A DNA stretch of 6,132 nt, from NCBI GenBank assembly GCA_001872985.1, contig MNYA01000479.1:1-6132 (forward strand). The letters are read 5' to 3'. This stretch comes from a bacterium CG2_30_54_10 (GTDB lineage Bacteria > Muiribacteriota > Ozemobacteria > Ozemobacterales > Ozemobacteraceae). Below are positions 1-5,840 of this stretch, one piece after another (position 1 is the first letter of the stretch; the number at the start of each line of letters is the position of its first letter). The translations under genes and the position numbers were made by a program. A model generated the notes under the pieces. It had not been told where the DNA came from. It ran no database searches and saw only the letters and a program-made list of their open reading frames with translations.

Positions 1-346
1 CAGGCCGTGAGGGCATGCCTGGTCTGGGGCTTGGGTCGGAGCCAGAGCCGATTCCTGGCCGCGGGAACCTTGGGGCTCCCGGCGAAAAGCGTCTTGGGCC
101 GTCAGTTCCGGGGCCGCCGGGGGCAAATGCATACATTTTTTTTGGAAGCGCGGTGATGTAAAGGATCGCCGATTTGTAGACAACCTCGGCCTTGTCTTTA
201 AATGCGATTGTAATCGAAAACTGGTCGTACCCTTTGATTTTGCCGCGGAGGGTGGTACCGGTGTTCAAAACCACTTCGACAGGCTGGTGTCTCTTGCGTA
301 CCATCGACAGGAAAAGATTTTGTATCTGGGATTTGTATTGGGACAT
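1..346 (-). CDS. hfq: RNA chaperone Hfq with long Pro/Gly/Arg-rich tail (partial, 3' end outside window)
   Basis: This is an Sm-like RNA chaperone that, in the Hfq family, forms a hexameric ring pairing small RNAs with mRNAs in the cytoplasm. The start ATG (346-344) sits just after a strong AGGAGGG. The frame stays open for 115 codons to the left window edge, so the stop is not seen. Residues 7-65 form the Sm fold. The N-terminal helix carries QIQNLFL followed by the basic VRKRH segment (rim patch). Sm1 contains LRGKIKGYDQFS, matching the family's GxxxxFDQF. Sm2 contains VYKSAILYI, where the usual YKHA motif reads YKSA, so His is replaced by Ser. Residues 76-115 are a low-complexity tail in which 32 of 40 residues are P, G, R or S, with only two acidic residues. 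It lies 21 bp downstream of the cyclic-nucleotide sensor gene, on the same strand, and probably shares its transcript. The family call is secure; the tail length is unknown. Confidence 0.92.
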   Translation of the reverse strand, partial: MSQYKSQIQNLFLSMVRKRHQPVEVVLNTGTTLRGKIKGYDQFSITIAFKDKAEVVYKSAILYITALPKKMYAFAPGGPGTDGPRRFSPGAPRFPRPGIGSGSDPSPRPGMPSRP

Positions 347-350
347 TGTT

Positions 351-357
351 CCCTCCT
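351..357 (-). promoter_or_regulatory. Ribosome binding site of hfq
   Basis: On the minus strand the sequence reads AGGAGGG, four bases before the ATG at 346-344. It is a near-perfect anti-16S match and fixes the hfq start. It lies inside the 21-bp gap after the upstream gene's stop codon, which supports a two-gene operon with independent strong initiation at hfq. Confidence 0.85.
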
Positions 358-367
358 GATTACCGGC

Positions 368-1054
368 TCATTTCATCATGGCTAGTGCTTTGGTCTTGGC
401 CTTCAGTGTCTGGAGAAGAAGATCGATTTTCTTGGCTTCCATAGCCGAATCCTCGGCGAGTTTTTTCATCTCGGCCGCGACAACGGAGAAAGCTGCGCCG
501 GCAGTTCCAACGCGGGCCGCTTCGATGGATGCGTTGAGGGAAAGCAGGTTGCTTTTCCGCGCTATCTTGCTGATAACCCGGATAACGTCTTCCATTTGCA
601 TGGCAGAAGCTTCCAGCTCTTTCAGTGCCGCATTGGTCTTCCGGAGTCGCTCCGTCATCAATTTGAGAATCTGGAAACCGATTTCGGGAACCGTTCCAAG
701 CAGGTTCTTGAAATCTTCCTTCGTGATTACCAGGAATACTGTGTCCTGGACAGTTGCGACCGAAGCAGACCTCGGCATATCGTCAATGACCGCCATGTCG
801 CCGATGATGGCGTCTTTTCCAAGAGTGGCGAGAACCGATTCCTGGCCTGAGCTGGTCCTTTTGAGAACGTTTATTTTGCCATTTTTGATTATGTAAAGAG
901 CATCGCCGGGGTCGCCTTCCTTGAAAACAGTGGTTTTTCCGGGAATCATCTGCTCGATCGTAATGGCGGAAAGGTCAAGTAGGGCTTTATCCGAAAGGCT
1001 CGAAAACAGCGAGACCTTGCTGAGAAATTGGATTTTATCGACTTCGCTGGACAT
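368..1054 (-). CDS. Cyclic-nucleotide-binding domain fused to a short chemoreceptor (MCP) signalling tip, soluble
   Basis: This 228-residue protein has no membrane segment or signal peptide. Residues 9-125 form a CRP-type cyclic-nucleotide-binding domain: [20 protein letters not shown] in the beta-roll, then a phosphate-binding cassette [14 protein letters not shown] (85-98) keeping the ligand Arg (R95) and Ser, with Asp in place of the usual Glu (D86). Residues 128-155 are probably helical. Residues 160-210 match the hairpin tip of methyl-accepting chemotaxis proteins: [13 protein letters not shown] (169-181) and [15 protein letters not shown] (189-203). The turn reads VGTAGAAF instead of the usual AGExGRGF. 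The receptor arms are only a few heptads long, and no HAMP domain or DNA-binding domain is present. It probably converts binding of a cyclic nucleotide into an interaction with CheW/CheA-like partners, or uses the tip only to oligomerise. It is first in an operon with hfq. The start ATG has only a weak, distant AGGGG (about 16 bases upstream), but no better in-frame start was found. Confidence 0.85.
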   Translation of the reverse strand: MSSEVDKIQFLSKVSLFSSLSDKALLDLSAITIEQMIPGKTTVFKEGDPGDALYIIKNGKINVLKRTSSGQESVLATLGKDAIIGDMAVIDDMPRSASVATVQDTVFLVITKEDFKNLLGTVPEIGFQILKLMTERLRKTNAALKELEASAMQMEDVIRVISKIARKSNLLSLNASIEAARVGTAGAAFSVVAAEMKKLAEDSAMEAKKIDLLLQTLKAKTKALAMMK

Positions 1055-1107
1055 TGTTTGGAAAAGGTAACCCCTGATCGGATTTCCGACAAAACCAGAA
1101 ACAGACG

Positions 1108-1125
1108 TCCCGCTACTTAACGGGA
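1108..1125 (-). other. Small inverted repeat in the leader of the sensor-hfq operon
   Basis: TCCCG (1108-1112) and CGGGA (1121-1125) flank an 8-base loop, so a 5-bp hairpin could form about 10-25 nt into the predicted transcript. It lacks a following T-run and is not a terminator. It could stabilise the 5' end or be an operator half-site pair. A repeat this short could also be chance. Confidence 0.25.
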
Positions 1126-1140
1126 TGCCCAGGACAAGTC

Positions 1141-1169
1141 ATCCTAGCATCCTCCACAAGGCCTGTCAA
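1141..1169 (-). promoter_or_regulatory. Sigma70-type promoter for the sensor-hfq operon
   Basis: Read on the minus strand, a perfect -35 TTGACA (1169-1164) is followed by a 17-base spacer and a -10 TAGGAT (1146-1141). A TGC immediately precedes the -10, giving an extended -10. Transcription should begin near 1134, leaving a leader of about 80 nt before the ATG at 1054. Four of six -10 bases match TATAAT. Spacing and orientation fit the minus operon well. No transcript data are available here. Confidence 0.72.
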
Positions 1170-1244
1170 TTTTCTAAGAGGCTCAATTCCGTCCCGGAAC
1201 TGGGGGAGGGGGATGATTCCAACATCGCGGGAGGGGCAAAATTG

Positions 1245-1253
1245 TGCTATCAT
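1245..1253 (+). promoter_or_regulatory. Candidate extended -10 promoter for the ychF-like operon
   Basis: The sequence TGC-TATCAT (1245-1253) fits an extended -10 element with five of six TATAAT bases. No convincing -35 is found 16-18 bases upstream, which extended -10 promoters tolerate. A start near 1260 would give a short leader of about 23 nt containing the GGAG site used by the ATG at 1283. It would also exclude the alternative GTG start at 1244. Confidence 0.42.
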
Positions 1254-1272
1254 CTGCCCATTATCTAGTTTG

Positions 1273-1276
1273 GGAG
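1273..1276 (+). promoter_or_regulatory. Ribosome binding site deciding the ychF-like start
   Basis: GGAG (within TGGGAGA) lies six bases before the ATG at 1283. A competing in-frame GTG at 1244 also has a GAGGGG upstream, but it would add 13 residues before the conserved MKIGLAGLP start seen in YchF proteins. The ATG is therefore preferred. Confidence 0.75.
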
Positions 1277-1282
1277 ATTATC

Positions 1283-2368
1283 ATGAAAATCGGATTGGCA
1301 GGCCTTCCCATGTCAGGCAAAACGACGGTGTTCAACATGGCGACCCGCGCCAATGCTCAGCTACGTGACTTCATTGCTCAGAGCGAAGAGATCAATACTG
1401 GGGTGATCAAGGTTCCAGACCCCAGAATCGATTATCTTACATCCATTTACAAGCCCAGAAAAACGATCTACGGGACAATCGAGCTCACCGATATTCCCGG
1501 AGTATCCAAAGATGAGACGGGCTTTTCCCGCAAGACCCTCGGCAACATCAGAGCCTGCGATGCATTGATCCTCGTGGTCCGGTTATTCCCAGACGCCAAC
1601 GTTCCTCACATCCGGAATTCCGTCGACCCAGCGCGGGATCTCGAAGAACTCACCCTCGAGTTCATCCTCGCCGACCTCGAAGTCGTCGAAAAACGTGTAG
1701 AGCGGCTTTCCAAAGAAATGAAAACGGGAAAAAAACCCGAATCAATTCGGGAATTCGACCTGATGAGCCGCTGCAAAGAGATTCTCGAGGGAAACGGAAT
1801 GCTTGCCGACGTAGCGAAAAACCCCGAAGAGATGCTCTTGCTGCGAACCTACAGATTCCTTGCCCAGAAACCTATCATCGTGGTCGGAAGTTGCAGTGAC
1901 GATCAGGTCAAGACGCCGGGCGATCCGATGGTCCGAAAATTCCAGGAGGCATGCGCGGCCCGCAGGCTTCCTGAGATGTTGATTTCTGCGAAAACCGAGA
2001 TGGAGATCTCCTCGCTTTCTCCCGAAGAAGAAACCGCCTTTCTCACGGAATTCGGAATCGGCGAGTCCGGGCGGAATCGGCTTATTACCGAAGCATACCG
2101 AACCCTTAACTACATTTCCTTCCTGACCGTTGGGGAGGATGAGGTTCGGGCTTGGCCCATCCAACGAGGGATCAACGCAGTGAAGGCGGCTGGTACAGTC
2201 CATTCGGATATCGAGCGTGGGTTCATTCGGGCGGAAATCGTCGCATATAAAGATTTCGTCGAGAAGGGCGGGATGAACGGCGCCAAACAGGCCGGCCTTG
2301 CCCGCCTGGAAGGCAAAGAATACATCGTTGAAGATGGAGATATCGTCCATTTCCGCTTTAACGTCTGA
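1283..2368 (+). CDS. Divergent YchF/OLA1-family P-loop NTPase (DUF933 domain)
   Basis: This 361-residue protein is close in length to E. coli YchF (about 363). It is a TRAFAC/Obg-clade nucleotide-binding protein; canonical YchF prefers ATP and associates with ribosomes and stress responses. Walker A is GLPMSGKTT (7-15). The G3 motif is DIPG (70-73). A helical insertion covers about 115-175. The DUF933/TGS-like C-terminal domain is well conserved (277-361): SFLTVGEDEVRAW, AAGTVHSDIERGFIRAE, EGKEYIVEDGDIVHFRFNV. Several nucleotide-site features differ from canonical YchF. The family GLPNVGKST reads GLPMSGKTT. The switch II GEGLGN stretch is lost and shortened. The G4 NxxE after KP(I/T) reads GSCS (202-205). 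The switch I segment FPFCTI is replaced by FIAQSE. I therefore leave the symbol blank: it may be a paralogue with altered nucleotide specificity rather than the housekeeping YchF. It heads a plus-strand cluster with the phosphatase 37 bp downstream. Confidence 0.88.
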   Translation: MKIGLAGLPMSGKTTVFNMATRANAQLRDFIAQSEEINTGVIKVPDPRIDYLTSIYKPRKTIYGTIELTDIPGVSKDETGFSRKTLGNIRACDALILVVRLFPDANVPHIRNSVDPARDLEELTLEFILADLEVVEKRVERLSKEMKTGKKPESIREFDLMSRCKEILEGNGMLADVAKNPEEMLLLRTYRFLAQKPIIVVGSCSDDQVKTPGDPMVRKFQEACAARRLPEMLISAKTEMEISSLSPEEETAFLTEFGIGESGRNRLITEAYRTLNYISFLTVGEDEVRAWPIQRGINAVKAAGTVHSDIERGFIRAEIVAYKDFVEKGGMNGAKQAGLARLEGKEYIVEDGDIVHFRFNV

Positions 2369-2405
2369 GTCATAGTTATACAAAGCAAAATCTAAGCGAT
2401 CGAAA

Positions 2406-5093
2406 ATGACCCTTCAGCGAAGACTTGCAAGGGCGATGGTACTGGCGTTGGTGGGACTCCTTTGCTTCCTCTATTTCAATGCATGGTTCTTTCGGAATAT
2501 AGACCAGTTCGTCAGTGGCAGTCTTTTTCTTGAAATTGACATTGCCCGGACCTGCGAGCATCTGGCCGACCGCTGGGATGAGATTGACGACTTTGCCGCA
2601 GCCAGAATGTCGGATCCGGTAGGTGTCGAGCCCCTCATCAGCGCCGCCCAGGTGGCCAGTTTTCAGGCATCCATCCGCGAACTTGACGGGTTGATGATCT
2701 ACCCTGCCATCCGTTCGGATTTCGTTCCGGTTCAGGCTCTTGCTGAATCCTATCTGAACAAATTTCGAGAGTTCGAGCGGGTTGTTGCCCAGCGTGGGGT
2801 GATTGCACGAAGGGAGAACCGCAAACGTCAGGACGCTGGGAAGGCCGTGGCAGACAAGGTTTCCACCATTTTGAAGGGCTATCGGAAAATGATGGATGAT
2901 TTCTCCGAGACCCTCAAAAATCCGGATTTTCAAGCTTCCATGGGGACCACCTCCGGCGTGATGCTCAAGATTTCGAGGATTGAAAAAGATCTCGCCATCG
3001 CTGAAACCGAGGTCACAGGGTATCTGAACATCAGCTCCGGAAAAGATGCCCGCACTGTCGGCGGTCTCGATCGTGGAGGGCTCTCGGAACGTTTGCAGAA
3101 GCGCTTACAGGCCGTAATCGGACTGTTAACCAAGTCGATCGAAGAGGCAACCAGCCCGATTCAGATACGCGTTTTCACCGGGATTCGGGGTAAAATTCAG
3201 GATTTCCGTCGCAGCTTTCTCGAACTCCAGGACATTCTTGAACGCCCGGAAAGCGAAAGAATGGAAGTCGACGATCTCGCGATCTCAATTCGAAAGGAGC
3301 TTTCCGTGCTTCACGGCCATGGGACTGCGCTAGCGAAAAAAGAAGCCGATTTTTTCTGGAAGAAGATAAACGCAACATCCAGCACCCTTTCCTTGCAGAT
3401 CCGTGAAAACCAGTTCGCAAGCCGTGTTTTCCTTCTGCTGGCTCTGGTGTTCGGGAGTTCCTTTGTCATTGTTTTCCCCCGAAGAATAGGCAGCCCCCTA
3501 AAAAAACTCAACGAGTCCGTAAAGCATTTCACGCTTGGATCTGATTTCACCACGCAAGAACCTTCCGGCACAACTGAAGTGGACTCGCTGTCGGAAACCT
3601 TTTCCAATACCGCCCTCCGCCTTAACGCCCAGGCCGAACTGATCAAAAAAATTCTCGCCACATTGAAAAACATGGGCGAAATCTACAAAGAACTTTACAT
3701 CCAGAATTCACAGGATTCAGATTCTTCCCTTGAGCCAAACAGCCTTTTGAATTCTGCAATAAATAAAATCCTGACCCTGATCCTTGAAAATGTTCCAAAG
3801 ATCGATTTCATGAAGGTGATGCTGAAACGGGAAGCTCCGAAGGGAAGCTCCCATGAGTTCGTTTTCGTAAGAGTCGGAGACCCCTTGTTCAGCGAAAATT
3901 TCCAGAGTCATCCTGAATTTCCGGTGTATTGCAAGTCCGTCGCCTGGGAGCGCCAAGTGCGAGGCGAATTGAAGGAAGAGATCATCCCCTTCGGTGATGG
4001 CCTTTCAAGCCAACTCTTCGACTTCGCGCAACCCTACCCGGTCGACGATGGTCCCGATTACTACAAGGAAATTCACAAGTTCGACTCGGTCAGAGAGCTC
4101 TCCGACACCGCAAAGGGAAGTGCCGAGAAGGGTCTTCGCGGAAGCTTTTTTCGTGACGCCCATCTGATTCCGAATCGCCCGTTAGATCCGGGTGTGCCTC
4201 TGCCGCCAGATCATCCGATAGGAATCGTGATGGTCTATTCGACCGACCCGGAGGTACGCCTTTCAGGGAAGGACATTTCCATCATTCAGATCATGAAGGC
4301 CCAGATTGTTTCAGTTTTCGAAAATGACCTGTTCCTGAAAGAAAGTGAAAAAAAACGAAAGCAGGATTACCAGTTGTCTCTTGCCAGGGAAATCCAGGAA
4401 AACCTCCTGCCGCGAGATATTCCGATTGTTCCGGGGCTTTTGGTGAGCCGGGTGAGCAAATCCGCCGCCGATGTTGGCGGAGACTATTACGATTGCTTTC
4501 CGGTTGGCGATCGGAGGCTGGGCGTGGTCATCGCGGATGCCGCAGGGAAGAACGTACCCGCGGCAATTCTGATGACGGTTTTCAAGACCACTCTTTCAAC
4601 GATGGCTAAGGAAACAATGCCTGCATCTGAGGTAATGACAAAGGCAAATGAGATCATCCTGAAAAACATCACCTCCGATCGATTTATTACCGCGATGTAC
4701 GCTATAATCGATGCGGACTCCGGGGAGGTTGAGCTTTCAAGCGCAGGCCATAATCCTGCCCTTGTTGTCTCGGGCAGGGGTACCCACTTGACCATAACTG
4801 AAAGAAGCGTTCCCGGGATTCCTCTCGGCATTTCCGTTCTGAAATATCCATCAATCAGATTCCACCTCAATGCCGGAGATTTACTTTCTCTATACACCGA
4901 TGGGGTCACCGAGGCACGCAACTCCGAAAGAGTGGAATTCGGAATGTCCGGACTGAAAAAGTTTCTTTCCGGCCCCCGGGGGCCTTCCCCCGCCACGGAC
5001 TTATTGCGCGAGGTCGAAGATTTCGCCGGCGGAATGCCTCAGTTTGACGACATCACCGCCTTGACAATCGAATTTCGGGGAAAATCAAAGTGA
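2406..5093 (+). CDS. Membrane-anchored SpoIIE/RsbU-type PP2C serine phosphatase with HAMP and GAF-like sensor regions
   Basis: This 895-residue sensor phosphatase probably dephosphorylates a STAS anti-sigma-factor antagonist in a partner-switching cascade. Domain order: basic N-terminus and TM1 (about 10-29); a mostly helical extracytoplasmic region (30-337) I do not recognise; TM2 (340-357); HAMP (358-410; RRIGSPLKKLNESVK); a coiled linker; a GAF-like region with insertions (about 440-645); a coiled segment with AREIQENLLPRDIP (660-673), typical of RsbU linkers; then the PP2C/SpoIIE domain (about 680-890). Metal-site acidic residues are all present: VGGDYYD (D693), IADAAGKN (D711), LYTDGVTEARN (D832) and FDDIT (D881/D882). 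The usual DxSGKG reads DAAGKN. Catalytic activity is therefore expected. Its start ATG has a weak ribosome site, but MTLQRRLARA gives the expected positive cytoplasmic end before TM1; ATG 2436 is a possible alternative. No STAS protein or RsbW-like kinase lies in the window, so its target must be encoded elsewhere. It probably shares a transcript with the ychF-like gene. Confidence 0.9.
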   Translation: MTLQRRLARAMVLALVGLLCFLYFNAWFFRNIDQFVSGSLFLEIDIARTCEHLADRWDEIDDFAAARMSDPVGVEPLISAAQVASFQASIRELDGLMIYPAIRSDFVPVQALAESYLNKFREFERVVAQRGVIARRENRKRQDAGKAVADKVSTILKGYRKMMDDFSETLKNPDFQASMGTTSGVMLKISRIEKDLAIAETEVTGYLNISSGKDARTVGGLDRGGLSERLQKRLQAVIGLLTKSIEEATSPIQIRVFTGIRGKIQDFRRSFLELQDILERPESERMEVDDLAISIRKELSVLHGHGTALAKKEADFFWKKINATSSTLSLQIRENQFASRVFLLLALVFGSSFVIVFPRRIGSPLKKLNESVKHFTLGSDFTTQEPSGTTEVDSLSETFSNTALRLNAQAELIKKILATLKNMGEIYKELYIQNSQDSDSSLEPNSLLNSAINKILTLILENVPKIDFMKVMLKREAPKGSSHEFVFVRVGDPLFSENFQSHPEFPVYCKSVAWERQVRGELKEEIIPFGDGLSSQLFDFAQPYPVDDGPDYYKEIHKFDSVRELSDTAKGSAEKGLRGSFFRDAHLIPNRPLDPGVPLPPDHPIGIVMVYSTDPEVRLSGKDISIIQIMKAQIVSVFENDLFLKESEKKRKQDYQLSLAREIQENLLPRDIPIVPGLLVSRVSKSAADVGGDYYDCFPVGDRRLGVVIADAAGKNVPAAILMTVFKTTLSTMAKETMPASEVMTKANEIILKNITSDRFITAMYAIIDADSGEVELSSAGHNPALVVSGRGTHLTITERSVPGIPLGISVLKYPSIRFHLNAGDLLSLYTDGVTEARNSERVEFGMSGLKKFLSGPRGPSPATDLLREVEDFAGGMPQFDDITALTIEFRGKSK
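5077..5093 (+). promoter_or_regulatory. Translational coupling site: GGGGA ribosome site and GTGA stop-start overlap
   Basis: The phosphatase stop TGA (5091-5093) overlaps the methyltransferase start GTG (5090-5092) as GTGA. A GGGGA (5077-5081) lies eight bases upstream inside the phosphatase reading frame. This arrangement indicates coupled translation and fixes the methyltransferase start. Confidence 0.75.
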
Positions 5094-5755
5094 AAACTGA
5101 ATCAGATACCAATTCACGCCAATATTGGGATAGAACCTGGGCTCGCTTCCTTAAGCATCAAGGGATGATCGCCCCAGCGGCCAAGCTTATTCAGCACATG
5201 ATTCCGCACGTGCCGAGAGGCGGCTGGATCCTGGATCTTGGGTGCGGCGAAGGCCGCAACACCATCTACATGAGCCGCATCGGTTTTCAGGGAGTGGGGC
5301 TCGACCTTTCCCCGAAGGCGATCAAGGTTCTAGCAAACAACCTTTTCGAAGAAGAGGCAAGGGGAGTCTGCATGGTCGGCGATGCTCGGGCGCTTCCGTT
5401 TGCCGTTGGGGCTTTTGACGGAATCCTGGCGCATCACCTTTTCGACCATCTGGATGCGAAGGGCTTCTCTCTTGCCATTGGCGAGGCTTTCAGGGTTCTC
5501 AAGCCCGGCGGGATTCTTCTCCTTACAATGGGAAATTTCGCCGCCCTCCGGGCCGATAAAAAAGTAGTCTTTCGGGATGACGGCTCCATCGTGTTCACCG
5601 AGGGCGCCAACAAGGGAATGCTGGTTCGCCATTTTGAAGATGTCGGACTGGAGAATCTTCCAGGGCAGGGCTGGCAGGTTCAGAAAGACGAACTGGCCCC
5701 CCGGGGAAGCAAAATACTTCTTTTGAAGCGCACCGGCGCGGCCCGAGCGGCCTGA
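5090..5755 (+). CDS. Class I SAM-dependent methyltransferase, substrate unknown
   Basis: This 221-residue soluble protein has a Rossmann-type methyltransferase fold. Motif I is ILDLGCGEGRN (47-57), binding S-adenosylmethionine. The acidic residue at the end of beta-2 is D72 in GVGLDLSPKAI, contacting the ribose. Motif II is GDARALPF (97-104), with D98 near the adenine. The later FRVLKPGGILLL (134-145) is the usual post-motif strand. The N-terminal YWDRTWARF and the GEGRNTIY signature resemble the TehB/UbiE-like group of small-molecule methyltransferases, but nothing seen identifies the substrate. A C-terminal alanine/arginine-rich end (TGAARAA) is unremarkable. It is the last gene of the plus-strand cluster and is translationally coupled to the phosphatase, which suggests a job linked to the same signal, though this is inference. 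Its GTG start is supported by the overlap and by an upstream GGGGA. Confidence 0.88.
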   Translation: MKTESDTNSRQYWDRTWARFLKHQGMIAPAAKLIQHMIPHVPRGGWILDLGCGEGRNTIYMSRIGFQGVGLDLSPKAIKVLANNLFEEEARGVCMVGDARALPFAVGAFDGILAHHLFDHLDAKGFSLAIGEAFRVLKPGGILLLTMGNFAALRADKKVVFRDDGSIVFTEGANKGMLVRHFEDVGLENLPGQGWQVQKDELAPRGSKILLLKRTGAARAA

Positions 5756-5765
5756 ATCATTCAGG
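5751..5765 (+). repeat. Palindrome at the end of the methyltransferase gene
   Basis: CCTGAATCATTCAGG is a perfect inverted repeat centred on C5758 and includes the TGA stop codon (5753-5755). As RNA it could form a 6-bp stem with a TCA loop. No T-run follows, so it is not a classic rho-independent terminator. It might protect the 3' end or serve as a protein-binding site. Confidence 0.45.
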
Positions 5766-5775
5766 ATAACTTCTC

Positions 5776-5797
5776 AAAAAGAGGGGGCACGCCCTCT
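5776..5797 (-). terminator. Rho-independent terminator for the minus-strand GGDEF gene
   Basis: On the minus strand AGAGGG (5797-5792), a six-base GC-rich loop and CCCTCT (5785-5780) form a 6-bp stem followed directly by TTTTT (5780-5776, the first T shared with the stem). It lies about 45 bp downstream of the GGDEF stop codon. On the plus strand the same hairpin has A residues before it and no T-run after it, so termination of the methyltransferase transcript here would be weaker. Confidence 0.65.
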
Positions 5798-5840
5798 GGT
5801 CTTCACTCACGTTTCCCGAGAATTATCGAGCCGGAGCCGC

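Noticed and set aside
48..848. 13-base direct repeat ccgattcctggcc at 48-60 and 836-848
   Set aside because: It is short, lies within two unrelated coding sequences and is not flanked by mobile-element features; probably chance.
378..896. Plus-strand open frame of 172 codons opposite the cyclic-nucleotide sensor
   Set aside because: The minus strand here encodes recognisable CNBD and MCP motifs; the plus translation is Ser/Arg/Ala-rich with no domain.
1244..1282. In-frame GTG start adding 13 residues to the YchF-like protein
   Set aside because: A GAGGGG lies upstream, but YchF proteins begin next to the MKIGLAGLP segment, the ATG at 1283 has its own GGAG, and the candidate extended -10 overlaps this GTG.
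1742..2383. Minus-strand open frame of 213 codons opposite the YchF-like gene
   Set aside because: It lies wholly antisense to conserved YchF/DUF933 sequence and shows no motif of its own.
2376..2933. Minus-strand open frame of 185 codons opposite the phosphatase N-terminus
   Set aside because: It overlaps the TM1 and sensor coding region of a clearly real gene and has no recognisable domain.
4487..4996. Minus-strand open frame of 169 codons opposite the PP2C domain
   Set aside because: The plus strand carries all the catalytic PP2C motifs here; the antisense frame is a shadow.
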